This document shows, piece after piece, positions 8,161 through 15,865 of a stretch of DNA of 64,000 nucleotides. The stretch spans positions 1 to 64,000 of the forward strand of contig LNDO01000094.1 in the NCBI GenBank assembly GCA_001465025.1, read 5' to 3'. Positions within the stretch are counted from its first letter, which is position 1. The number at the start of each line of letters is the position of its first letter. The notes beneath the pieces were generated by a model, which ran no database searches, had not been told where the DNA came from, and was given only the letters and a program-made list of their open reading frames with translations. The stretch is from Pseudomonas sp. Ga0074129 (GTDB lineage Bacteria > Pseudomonadota > Gammaproteobacteria > Pseudomonadales > Pseudomonadaceae). A program made the position numbers and the translations under genes.

Positions 8161-9735
8161 GTGAGCCCAAGCGAATATCCCACCCCCAATCGCTTCAACC
8201 GCCTGTGGCTGTGCGAGGCTCTGCGCCTGCGTGAAGAACACGCCGGACCACTGGAAGACAGCGAGGCCAACCGCCAGGCTCAACGCCTCGGCGGTGATCT
8301 ACCGGCACGCATTGAAGCCCGCGCGCTGTGGCTGGCCACACGTGACGGTTTGCTTCAGGCGCAGCAGCACTGGCTGCAGGGCGCACGCCTGGCCATGGGG
8401 CTGCTGATGCTGCTGGCAGTGGTCAGCGGTGCAGGTCTGGCGTTTAGCGCGCTGGGCGACGGCCAGCGCCCGGTCAATGTGTTCTGGGTCTTGGCCAGCT
8501 TGCTGGGGCTCAATCTGCTGCTGCTTGGTGGTTGGCTGCTCAGCCTGCTGCTCGGCGGCAAGACGTTGGGGGCGCTGGGCCGTGTTTGGCTCTGGTTGAG
8601 CGAAAAACTGGCCCGTGACGCCCGCGCCGCGCAACTGGCTCCGGCCCTGCTGATATTGCTTCAGCGTCACGGCCTGCATCGCTGGTTGCTCGGACTGTGG
8701 GTGCATGGCTTATGGTTGCTGGCCCTGCTCAGCGCCCTGCTGTTCACCCTCGCCCTGCTGACGACGCGGCGCTACGGCTTTGTCTGGGAAACCACCCTGC
8801 TGAGCAGCGACACCTTTGTCAGCCTGACCCACGCCCTCGGGGCCGCACCGGCCCTGCTCGGCTTTAGCCAGCCCAACGCCGAACTGATTCGCGCAAGCGG
8901 TGACAGCGCCCTGGACCTTGAAGCCGCGCGCCATGCCTGGGCCAGCTGGCTGCTCGGCGTGCTGCTGGTGTTTGGCCTGCTGCCGCGCTTGCTGCTGGGG
9001 CTGTTTTGCCTATGGCGCTGGCGCGCCGGAAAAGCGCGTCTGCAACTGGATGTCAGCCTGCCCGGCTACAGCGAACTGCGCGAACGCCTGCAACCCAGCA
9101 GTGAGCGCCTCGGCGTATGCGATGCCGCGCCCGCGCAGCTCTATCAACCGCACGCGGGCCACTGCGTCGAAAACAGCCAAGGTGCCGTGCTGGTTGCGAT
9201 AGAACTGGACCCGCAACGCCAATGGCCACCGGCCCTGCCCGGCGGCGTAAGCGATGCTGGCATCCTCGACAGCCGCGAACAGCGCAAGCGCCTGCTGGAC
9301 CAACTCAACCGCTTTCCGCCGGCCCGCCTGCTGATTGCCTGCGACCCCCGCCGCTCGCCAGATCGCGGCAGCCTGGCGCTGCTCAGTGAACTGGCGCGCA
9401 GCGCCGCCGCTACGCGCATCTGGCTGCTGCCACCGCCGCCCGGTGAAGCCCTCGACAGCGTGCGCCTAGCCGACTGGCATCAACGCCACTTAGCTGGCTG
9501 GAGACCGGGCATGATTAGTCGCCATGGCGCAATTTCCCGTAGGTTGGCGCTGAGCGAAGCGAAGCCCAACGACCCGTGCACTGATCGGACCAGGATATTC
9601 ACACTTCGGCCCAAGGATGCGCTTTGCGCGCCTTGTTGGGCTTCGCAGGCTCAGCACCAACCTACGAATCCACGCTCCCCGGTCAGCCGCGCGCAGCCGC
9701 ACTCCGGTTATTCAGGCAGGCACCGCCCCTTATGA
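8161..9735 (+). CDS. DUF2868 membrane protein with repeat-encoded C-terminus
   Basis: Predicted inner-membrane protein of 524 residues starting at GTG 8161, with GGAAC about 8 bases upstream. Hydrophobic segments lie near residues 78-100, 108-130, 178-200 and 262-285; the soluble C-terminal part contains LLIACDPRRSPDRG and RIWLLPPPP. It matches what I recall of the DUF2868 family, usually paired with the downstream GTPase. From about residue 460 the frame runs through a 129-bp REP-type inverted repeat (9538-9666), so the last 65 or so residues are unlike the rest. The stop overlaps the next start as ATGA at 9732-9735, implying translational coupling. Function is unknown. Confidence 0.8.
   Translation: MSPSEYPTPNRFNRLWLCEALRLREEHAGPLEDSEANRQAQRLGGDLPARIEARALWLATRDGLLQAQQHWLQGARLAMGLLMLLAVVSGAGLAFSALGDGQRPVNVFWVLASLLGLNLLLLGGWLLSLLLGGKTLGALGRVWLWLSEKLARDARAAQLAPALLILLQRHGLHRWLLGLWVHGLWLLALLSALLFTLALLTTRRYGFVWETTLLSSDTFVSLTHALGAAPALLGFSQPNAELIRASGDSALDLEAARHAWASWLLGVLLVFGLLPRLLLGLFCLWRWRAGKARLQLDVSLPGYSELRERLQPSSERLGVCDAAPAQLYQPHAGHCVENSQGAVLVAIELDPQRQWPPALPGGVSDAGILDSREQRKRLLDQLNRFPPARLLIACDPRRSPDRGSLALLSELARSAAATRIWLLPPPPGEALDSVRLADWHQRHLAGWRPGMISRHGAISRRLALSEAKPNDPCTDRTRIFTLRPKDALCAPCWASQAQHQPTNPRSPVSRAQPHSGYSGRHRPL
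9538..9666. repeat. REP-type inverted-repeat pair inside the DUF2868 reading frame
   Basis: The ends CGTAGGTTGG (9538-9547) and CCAACCTACG (9657-9666) are exact inverted repeats, and each continues into a matching arm: GCTGAGCGAAGCGAAGCCCA on the left and TGGGCTTCGCAGGCTCAGC on the right. The length is 129 bases, a multiple of three, so the coding frame stays open. A related single arm occurs at 44774-44805. Confidence 0.85.
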
Positions 9736-11099
9736 GCCCCCCCCTGAAACTCGCCGTCGTCGGCCACACCAATGTCGGCAAAACCTCGCTGCTGCGCACC
9801 CTCACCCGCGATGTCGGCTTTGGTGAAGTCTCGCCGCACGCCAGCACCACCCGGCACGTCGAAGGCGCACGCTTGTCGGTGGACGGTGTGGCCCTGCTGG
9901 AGCTGTACGACACGCCCGGCCTTGAAGATGCCATCGCCCTGCTCGACTACCTCGAACGCCTCGACCGACCCGGTGAGCGGCTGGACGGCCCGGCGCGGCT
10001 GGCGCGCTTTCTCGACAGCAACGAAGCCCGTCAGCGTCTTGAACAAGAAGCCAAAGTGCTGCGCCAACTGCTCGCCTCGGACGCGGGCCTGTATGTGATC
10101 GACGCGCGCGAGCCGGTGCTGGCCAAATACCGCGACGAACTGGCCGTGCTGGCCATGTGCGGCCGACCGCTGCTGCCCGTCTTGAATTTTGTCAGCAGCG
10201 GCCAACACCGCGAACAGGACTGGCGCGACGCCCTCGCCCGCATCGGCCTGCATGCGCTGGTGTGCTTCGACAGCGTGGCCCCGCCGCTGGATGGCGAGCG
10301 CCGCCTGTACGACAGCCTGGCGCTGCTGCTGGAAAAAGCCCGCCCGCACCTGCAACGGCTGATCGACGATCACCAAACGCAACGCCAATTGCGCACCCGC
10401 AGCGGCGCACGACTGATCGCTGAGTTGCTGATTGATTGCGCCGCCTGCCGGCGCAGCGTCGCCGCGCAAAGCGCGCTGGAACAGGCGGCCATCCGCGACC
10501 TGCACCAAACCATCCGTCAACGCGAACAGCGCTGCGTGGACGCCCTGCTGCGCCTTTACGCCTTCCGCCGGGACGACGCCGAAGCCGGTGAACTGCCACT
10601 GCTCGACGGGCGCTGGGGTGACGACCTGTTCAACCCGGAAACCCTCAAGCAACTCGGCATCAAAGTTGGCAGCGGTATGGCAGCCGGTGCGGCCACCGGT
10701 GTCGGCGTCGACTTGTTGGTGGGCGGCATAACGCTTGGGGCCGCAGCGCTGATCGGTGCGGTGATTGGCGGCAGTGCGCAAACGCTGCGCGGCTATGGCG
10801 CGCGCCTCAAAGGCAAACTCAAGGGCCAACGCGAACTGACGGTTGATGACGCCGTGCTGCGCCTGCTCGCCCTGCGCCAACAGCAGTTGCTGCAGGCGTT
10901 GGACAAGCGTGGCCACGCCGCCATCGCGCGCATCAGCCTGAGCACTCCGCAAGACGCCACCTGGCGCGAAGGCGAACTGCCCGAAGCCCTGCGCAAAGCC
11001 CGCGCGCACCCCGAATGGTCATCGCTTAACCCCGGCGCAACAATGGAAGATGGCGAACGGCAGGCGCTGGTGCAGGCATTGGCGATGGAGTTGCTCTAA
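9732..11099 (+). CDS. P-loop GTPase with DUF3482-type C-terminal region
   Basis: Predicted GTP-binding protein of 455 residues. The N-terminal P-loop is GHTNVGKT (Gly11-Thr18), the switch/G3 motif is DTPGLED, and the GTPase domain covers about 200 residues. A canonical NKxD base-recognition motif is not evident. The C-terminal half has a glycine-rich hydrophobic segment (around GSGMAAGAATGVGVD and LGAAALIGAVIGG), suggesting membrane insertion or association. The start ATG 9732 overlaps the TGA of the DUF2868 gene, so the two products are probably partners at the membrane. The role is unknown. Confidence 0.85.
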   Translation: MSPPLKLAVVGHTNVGKTSLLRTLTRDVGFGEVSPHASTTRHVEGARLSVDGVALLELYDTPGLEDAIALLDYLERLDRPGERLDGPARLARFLDSNEARQRLEQEAKVLRQLLASDAGLYVIDAREPVLAKYRDELAVLAMCGRPLLPVLNFVSSGQHREQDWRDALARIGLHALVCFDSVAPPLDGERRLYDSLALLLEKARPHLQRLIDDHQTQRQLRTRSGARLIAELLIDCAACRRSVAAQSALEQAAIRDLHQTIRQREQRCVDALLRLYAFRRDDAEAGELPLLDGRWGDDLFNPETLKQLGIKVGSGMAAGAATGVGVDLLVGGITLGAAALIGAVIGGSAQTLRGYGARLKGKLKGQRELTVDDAVLRLLALRQQQLLQALDKRGHAAIARISLSTPQDATWREGELPEALRKARAHPEWSSLNPGATMEDGERQALVQALAMELL

Positions 11100-11111
11100 C
11101 CGCTCAAAGCG

Positions 11112-11190
11112 TCGCGGCTAAAGCGGAGCCTCCCACACTAACAACATCGATCTGTGGGAGGGGCCGGGCGGCGCTCCGTTTTAGCCGCGA
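11112..11190. repeat. REP-type inverted repeat between convergent genes
   Basis: TCGCGGCTAAAGCGGAGC with CTCCCACA is answered by TGTGGGAG and GCTCCGTTTTAGCCGCGA, forming a long imperfect hairpin. It fills the gap between the ends of the GTPase gene and thyA, where it may serve as a shared 3' structure. The same family recurs at 19569-19607, 44649-44857 and 52450-52524. Confidence 0.85.
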
Positions 11191-11205
11191 ATCAAACAAC
11201 GTAGA

Positions 11206-12000
11206 TCAGACCGCGACAGGTGCCGGGATATGCGGGTGCGCCTGGTAGCCGACCAGCTCGAAGTCCTCGAACTTGAATGCCAACAAGTCCTTCACCTCGG
11301 GGTTGAGCTTCATCACCGGCAGCGGCAGCGGCTCGCGGGTTAACTGCAGGTCGGTCTGCTCAATATGGTTGGCATACAGGTGGCAGTCGCCGCCGGTCCA
11401 AATGAAGTCACCCAATTGCAGGTCACACACCTGCGCCACCATCATGGTCAGCAGCGCATAGCTGGCGATGTTGAACGGCACGCCGAGGAAGATATCGGCC
11501 GAGCGCTGGTACAACTGGCAGCTCAGCTTGCCGTCGGCGACGTAGAACTGGAACAACGCATGACACGGCGGCAGGGCCATCTGCTCGACCAGTGCCGGGT
11601 TCCAGGCCGAGACGATCAGGCGGCGCGAGTCCGGGTTCTTTTTGATCATCTCGATCAGCTTGCTGATCTGGTCGATTGACTCGCCGTTCGGCGCGGGCCA
11701 CGAACGCCATTGGTAACCATACACCGGGCCGAGGTCGCCGTTCTCGTCGGCCCACTCGTCCCAAATGCGCACGCCGTTGTCCTTCAAGTACTTGATGTTG
11801 GTGTCGCCCTGCAGGAACCACAGCAACTCATGGATGATGGATTTCAAGTGGCACTTTTTCGTGGTCACCAGTGGAAAACCATCGGCCAAATTGAAGCGCA
11901 TCTGGTGGGCGAAGATGCTGTAAGTGCCGGTGCCGGTGCGGTCGCTTTTGAAGGTGCCGGTTTCCCGCACCAAACGCATCAGGTCGAGGTATTGCTGCAT
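11206..12000 (-). CDS. thyA: Thymidylate synthase
   Basis: Methylates dUMP to dTMP with methylene-tetrahydrofolate, producing dihydrofolate. Start ATG 12000 gives [20 protein letters not shown] and 264 residues, the usual short ThyA length; the upstream in-frame extension is inside lgt and is rejected. AGGAGG lies about 8 bases before this start. The catalytic cysteine is in [12 protein letters not shown], and nucleotide-site residues are in [17 protein letters not shown]. The start overlaps the lgt stop by one base (TAATG), so the pair is translationally coupled. Its need for dihydrofolate recycling makes the defective folA nearby notable. Confidence 0.97.
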   Translation of the reverse strand: MQQYLDLMRLVRETGTFKSDRTGTGTYSIFAHQMRFNLADGFPLVTTKKCHLKSIIHELLWFLQGDTNIKYLKDNGVRIWDEWADENGDLGPVYGYQWRSWPAPNGESIDQISKLIEMIKKNPDSRRLIVSAWNPALVEQMALPPCHALFQFYVADGKLSCQLYQRSADIFLGVPFNIASYALLTMMVAQVCDLQLGDFIWTGGDCHLYANHIEQTDLQLTREPLPLPVMKLNPEVKDLLAFKFEDFELVGYQAHPHIPAPVAV

Positions 12001-12803
12001 TACACGGCCTCCTGTGCAGCCTGACGTTTGTAGGCATAGGCGATCAGGCCAATGCCGCCGAGGATCATCGGCAGGCACAGCACCTGCCCCATGGTCAGCC
12101 AGCCACCGGCCAGGTAACCCAGTTGCGCATCCGGCACGCGGACGAATTCAACGATAAAGCGGAAGATGCCGTAACACAGGGCGAACATGCCGGAAATGGC
12201 CATGGTCGGGCGCGGCTTGCGCGAGTAGAACCAGAGGATGGCAAACAGCGCCACGCCTTCCAGCGCCACCTGATAGAGCTGCGAAGGGTGGCGAGCCAGT
12301 TGTTGCGGGTCGGTCGGGAAGACCATCGCCCACGGCAAATCGGTGGCTTTACCCCACAGCTCGGCGTTAATGAAGTTACCGATGCGTCCGGCACCCAGGC
12401 CAATCGGCACCAGCGGGGCAATAAAGTCCATCAGCTCGAAGAAGCTCTTGCCGTTGCGCTTGCCAAACCACCAGGTGGCCAGCATCACGCCGATCAGGCC
12501 GCCGTGGAACGACATGCCGCCTTCCCAGATGCGCAGCATGCGCGCCGGCTCAGCAATGTAGGCCGCCAAGTCATAAAACAGCACATAGCCAAGGCGACCA
12601 CCGAGAATGACGCCCATGGCCACCCAGAACACCAGGTCGGAGAGTTTGTCCTTGTTCCAGGTCGGCGCAAAGGCGTTGACGCGGCGCGAAGCCAGCCACC
12701 AGGCCCCGCCAATGCCGATCAGGTACATCAGGCCGTACCAGTGAATTTTGATCAGACCAAGGTCAAGGGCTACGGGGTTAATCTGCGGGTAAGGCAACAT
12801 CAA
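12000..12803 (-). CDS. lgt: Prolipoprotein diacylglyceryl transferase
   Basis: Transfers a diacylglyceryl group from phosphatidylglycerol to the lipobox cysteine of prolipoproteins, the first step of lipoprotein maturation in the inner membrane. The 267-residue protein has about seven hydrophobic helices and the family signature [13 protein letters not shown], with [11 protein letters not shown] and MSFHGGLIG upstream. The start ATG 12803 is preceded by AAGGAG, which straddles the end of the inverted-repeat element at 12811-12956. It forms an operon with thyA, as usual in proteobacteria. Confidence 0.97.
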   Translation of the reverse strand: MMLPYPQINPVALDLGLIKIHWYGLMYLIGIGGAWWLASRRVNAFAPTWNKDKLSDLVFWVAMGVILGGRLGYVLFYDLAAYIAEPARMLRIWEGGMSFHGGLIGVMLATWWFGKRNGKSFFELMDFIAPLVPIGLGAGRIGNFINAELWGKATDLPWAMVFPTDPQQLARHPSQLYQVALEGVALFAILWFYSRKPRPTMAISGMFALCYGIFRFIVEFVRVPDAQLGYLAGGWLTMGQVLCLPMILGGIGLIAYAYKRQAAQEAV

Positions 12804-12810
12804 AAACTCC

Positions 12811-12956
12811 TTAGAACCTGTTCACGATCTCGCGAGCTAGAGCCATGCAAGGCAAAAACAGGCGAGGAAGCGCAGTGTACGAACTGTACATGAGCATTCC
12901 GAGCCTGTTTTTAACGCAGCAGGGCCGACGCGCAGCAGATCGTGACAGGTTCCTAA
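12811..12956. repeat. MITE-like element, copy 1 (146 bp, near-perfect terminal inverted repeats)
   Basis: The ends TTAGAACCTGTTCACGATCT and, read from the other strand, TTAGGAACCTGTCACGATCT match with one gap in each. Inside are a second inverted pair (AAAAACAGGC / GCCTGTTTTT) and a central TGTAC-GAAC-TGTACA palindrome. There is no reading frame. Its right end supplies the TAG stop of the TSUP gene (12953-12955), and its left end abuts the lgt ribosome binding site. Related copies occur at 21755-21895 (reverse orientation) and 36424-36556. Confidence 0.85.
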
Positions 12957-13735
12957 ATCAGAAAACTTAAGCCCACACTTAACAACAGCAGGGCAAATAA
13001 CCGCTTGAGCAGGCGCGGCGACAGTCTGTGCGCCAGGCGCGCGCCAAGGCGAGCGAAATACATGCTGGGAATGGCGATACCGACCAGTGCGGGCAGGTAG
13101 ACAAAACCCAGACTCCACTGTGGCAGCGCCGGTTTTTCCCAGCCCAGCCAGATAAAACTCAAGGCACTGGCGAATGCAATCGGCAGACCGCAGGCCGACG
13201 ACGTGGCCACCGCTTGTTGCATCGGCACACTGCGCCACGTCAGGAACGGTACGGTCAGCGAGCCACCGCCAATGCCGAAAATCGCCGACGCCCAACCAAT
13301 CACGCCACCGGCCACCGTCAAACCCGGCTTGCCTGGGACCGTGCGACTGGCCTTGGGTTTCAATTCCAGGGCCATTTGCACGGCAATGATGATGGCGAAA
13401 ACACCGATGATCTTCTGCAAGAGCGGCCCCTGAATGGCGGTAGCCGTCATCGCACCAAGCCCCGCTCCCAGCAGAATACCCAGGGTCATCCAGGCAAACA
13501 CCGGCCACAACACCGCCCCTTTGCGCTGGTGCTCCAACACCGAGTTGATCGAGGTGAAGATGATGGTGGCCAGCGATGTGCCGACGGCCAGATGAGTTAA
13601 CACCTGTGCGTCAAAGCCCTGCGCGGCGAAGCTCAGCACCAGCACCGGCACGATGATGATGCCGCCGCCCACGCCAAACAGTCCGGCCAGGGTGCCGGCA
13701 GCGGCCCCCAAGACCAAGTACAAGAGCAGCTCCAT
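12953..13735 (-). CDS. TSUP/TauE-SafE family membrane transporter
   Basis: Sulfite/sulfonate-exporter-type (TSUP, DUF81) inner-membrane protein of 260 residues with about eight helices. It begins LLLYLVLGAAAGTLAGLFGV then GGGIIIVPVLVL, the glycine-rich family signature, and repeats a similar block at IGWASAIFGIGGGSLTVPF. The substrate is not known. The last codon is ATT, and the TAG stop lies within the end of the repeat element, so the C-terminus (GLSFLI) has probably been set by insertion of that element. It is upstream of lgt on the same strand but separated from it by the repeat. Confidence 0.88.
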   Translation of the reverse strand: MELLLYLVLGAAAGTLAGLFGVGGGIIIVPVLVLSFAAQGFDAQVLTHLAVGTSLATIIFTSINSVLEHQRKGAVLWPVFAWMTLGILLGAGLGAMTATAIQGPLLQKIIGVFAIIIAVQMALELKPKASRTVPGKPGLTVAGGVIGWASAIFGIGGGSLTVPFLTWRSVPMQQAVATSSACGLPIAFASALSFIWLGWEKPALPQWSLGFVYLPALVGIAIPSMYFARLGARLAHRLSPRLLKRLFALLLLSVGLSFLI

Positions 13736-13857
13736 TCAACACCCCCGAAAACAGTGCGGCATGGTAACGGATGCACAGCCCCGGACTCTAGTTTGCGCGA
13801 TGGATGTACGCCGAGGCTTTGCGTAAAGTGCTTGCATCCTGTTTGGAATAGACCACC

Positions 13858-14226
13858 GTGCGCCCGAGCCTGTACCTCAAACTGAGCTGTAATCAGATGC
13901 ACCTGACGCATGTGCAAAGCGCGCGCACACTGCACCTGCACGCCGACCCGGCGTTCAGCAATGTGCGCCTGCTGGTGGCCGACTTCGCCGCCGCGCAGCA
14001 ACTCTTGCAAAGCGGCGTCGCTGAATTGCTGCCACGGCGCTTTCTACGTTTGAGTTGGCCGCCGCAGTTGCTGATACAACCGTTGGAACGCTTGGAGGGC
14101 GGCTTGTCACAAATCGAAGAGCGCATCCTGCTGGAGCTAGGGCTAGGCTGTGGCGCGCGCAAGGTGCGTTTGCACCTGGGCGCAGAACTGGACAGCGCTG
14201 GCGTTATCGCCAAACTGCGGCGCTAA
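13858..14226 (+). CDS. Conserved small protein of unknown function
   Basis: A 122-residue leucine-rich protein starting at GTG 13858 (RPSLYLKLSCNQMHLTHVQS). No transmembrane segment or catalytic motif is visible. Hydrophobic and charged residues alternate as in a compact alpha/beta fold (RKVRLHLGAEL near the end). I do not recognise a function. It ends 3 bases before the NRDE gene, so the two form an operon, and its product may act with that protein. The position beside ptsP-rppH suggests a conserved Pseudomonas gene rather than a chance frame. Confidence 0.6.
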   Translation: MRPSLYLKLSCNQMHLTHVQSARTLHLHADPAFSNVRLLVADFAAAQQLLQSGVAELLPRRFLRLSWPPQLLIQPLERLEGGLSQIEERILLELGLGCGARKVRLHLGAELDSAGVIAKLRR

Positions 14227-14229
14227 GCC

Positions 14230-14976
14230 ATGTGCCTGATCGTTCTGGCCTGGCGGCCCAGCCATACACAGCCCTTGCTGGTGGCGTCCAACCGCGATGA
14301 ATTCTATGCCAGGCCAAGTCAGGCACTGGCGCAATGGCACGATGCACCCGGTGTATTCGCCGGGCGTGACCTGCAAGCCGGCGGCACCTGGCTGGGCGTA
14401 GGCCAAGGCGGACGCTTCGCCGCGCTGACCAACATCCGCGACCTCAGCCTGCCGCAGGGCGCGCGCTCGCGCGGCGAACTGCCCAGCGCCTTTCTGACAG
14501 GTGAGCTGAACATCGAGGCGTTTCTCGCCACGCTGCGCAGCCAACGCCAGGCTTACAGCGGCTTTAACCTGCTGCTGGGTGATGGCCAGCAACTCTGCCA
14601 CTTCAACTCCCGCAGCGGCCTGACCACCGTATTGGAGGAAGGCGTGCACGGCATCTCCAATGCCGACCTGAACACCCCTTGGCCAAAACTGCAGCGCGCC
14701 AAACAGGCCCTGCACGCGTGCCTGCCTGACCCGCAGCCAGAGGCTCTGCTGCGGCTGCTCAGCGACAACCGCCAAGCCGCCGACGAACACCTACCCGACA
14801 CCGGCATCGGCCTGCCCAGCGAGCGCCTGCTCTCCAGCGTTTTTATTGCCAGCCCGGCTTACGGCACGCGCGCCAGCACGGCACTAATCATGGCTAGCCA
14901 CGGCAGTTGGCAGATGGTTGAGCGCAGTTTCGGCAGTAATGGCAGTTGTTTGGGCGAGGTCGAACTGCACAGTTAA
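14230..14976 (+). CDS. NRDE-family (TANGO2-like) protein
   Basis: A 248-residue protein of the NRDE/TANGO2 family. It begins MCLIVLAWRPSHTQPLLVAS and continues NRDEFYARP, giving the defining Asn-Arg-Asp-Glu motif right after the conserved N-terminal Cys2, a possible N-terminal nucleophile. Other family features are GGTWLGVGQGGRFAALTNIRD and SRGELPSAFL. Eukaryotic relatives are tied to mitochondrial and lipid/heme metabolism, but the bacterial role is not settled. It follows the unknown 13858 gene with a 3-base gap and is convergent with the gene at 14983. Confidence 0.88.
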   Translation: MCLIVLAWRPSHTQPLLVASNRDEFYARPSQALAQWHDAPGVFAGRDLQAGGTWLGVGQGGRFAALTNIRDLSLPQGARSRGELPSAFLTGELNIEAFLATLRSQRQAYSGFNLLLGDGQQLCHFNSRSGLTTVLEEGVHGISNADLNTPWPKLQRAKQALHACLPDPQPEALLRLLSDNRQAADEHLPDTGIGLPSERLLSSVFIASPAYGTRASTALIMASHGSWQMVERSFGSNGSCLGEVELHS

Positions 14977-14982
14977 AGCCGC

Positions 14983-15852
14983 TTAGTCCCTAGATGCGCA
15001 GTCGCTGATTAGGTCGAGGGCATACAGCGGCGAGGCAATCGCTGGGTCATCCGCATCGGCTACCAGCAGGAGCCGGCCATCGTTTTGAAACGCCAGGCCT
15101 TCGATCTTGACCACAGGTGCCAGGCGGTTCAGCTCAATGACGCTCAGTTGCTCATCAAATCGCCCAAGCACGCTGCCAAGACACGTACCATCCAGGTAGC
15201 TGGACTCGGTGGCCTCCGCTGTCGCCGTGAAATACAACGCCCCACTGGGCGAAACGCTGAGGTCAGTCAGGCTTAAAGGCACGCCCTGCAACGCTGGCAG
15301 CAACACGGGCACAACCCGCTGCAGCGCCGCAGCACTCAGTTGCCCATCTTGCAGATCGCGCAACACCTGCGGCAAATCGAGCAGCACCAACGCATTTTCC
15401 CGCCCGCGGCCATTGCCACGTTGCGCCAGCACCAGATGTTCGCGGCACACCACACCGCCCTCGATATTCAGATCTTGAAAGTACCCGGCGAGGGTTTGAT
15501 ACAAGGGGGCGAGGTCAATGATGTGCACACTGCTCTCCTCGACCAGGCACCCACGACAACGCCGCTCAGTTGAACCTGAACCCAGAGCCAGCAAGTGATC
15601 CTTAGGTAATGACACCAAGGCTTCAAAATCGGGCTTGTGCCGCTTGCGCTGCTTGGCATCGGTAGGCAGCTCACCAGGTAACAGGACCCGTTCAGCCTGC
15701 CAATCACCACTCAAGTTGTAGCGTTGCAGCACCAGCGCATCGTCCGCCAACACCCACACATTTTGCCCCTGACAGACCAAAGCGCTGGCTGCAGACAAGC
15801 GCAGGGTAGCCAGTTGACGAAGCGTTTGAACGTTATCTGCCAGCATCAGCAT
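14983..15852 (-). CDS. Uncharacterised beta-rich protein (DUF6929-like)
   Basis: A 289-residue protein with repeated short hydrophobic strands, for example QNVWVLADDALVLQRYN, HLLALGSGSTERRCRG and EGLAFQNDGRLLLVADADDP, suggesting a beta-propeller-like fold. No signal peptide or membrane helix is visible, so it is probably cytoplasmic. I link it only tentatively to DUF6929. The start ATG 15852 lies 13 bases after the ptsP stop on the same strand, so it may be the last gene of the rppH-ptsP transcript. Function is unknown. Confidence 0.7.
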   Translation of the reverse strand: MLMLADNVQTLRQLATLRLSAASALVCQGQNVWVLADDALVLQRYNLSGDWQAERVLLPGELPTDAKQRKRHKPDFEALVSLPKDHLLALGSGSTERRCRGCLVEESSVHIIDLAPLYQTLAGYFQDLNIEGGVVCREHLVLAQRGNGRGRENALVLLDLPQVLRDLQDGQLSAAALQRVVPVLLPALQGVPLSLTDLSVSPSGALYFTATAEATESSYLDGTCLGSVLGRFDEQLSVIELNRLAPVVKIEGLAFQNDGRLLLVADADDPAIASPLYALDLISDCASRD

Positions 15853-15865
15853 GAGCGGCGAGCGC

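Noticed and set aside
9708..11009. Minus-strand open frame of 433 codons
   Set aside because: Antisense to the P-loop GTPase gene; low-complexity Gln/Ala/Gly composition and no recognisable motif.
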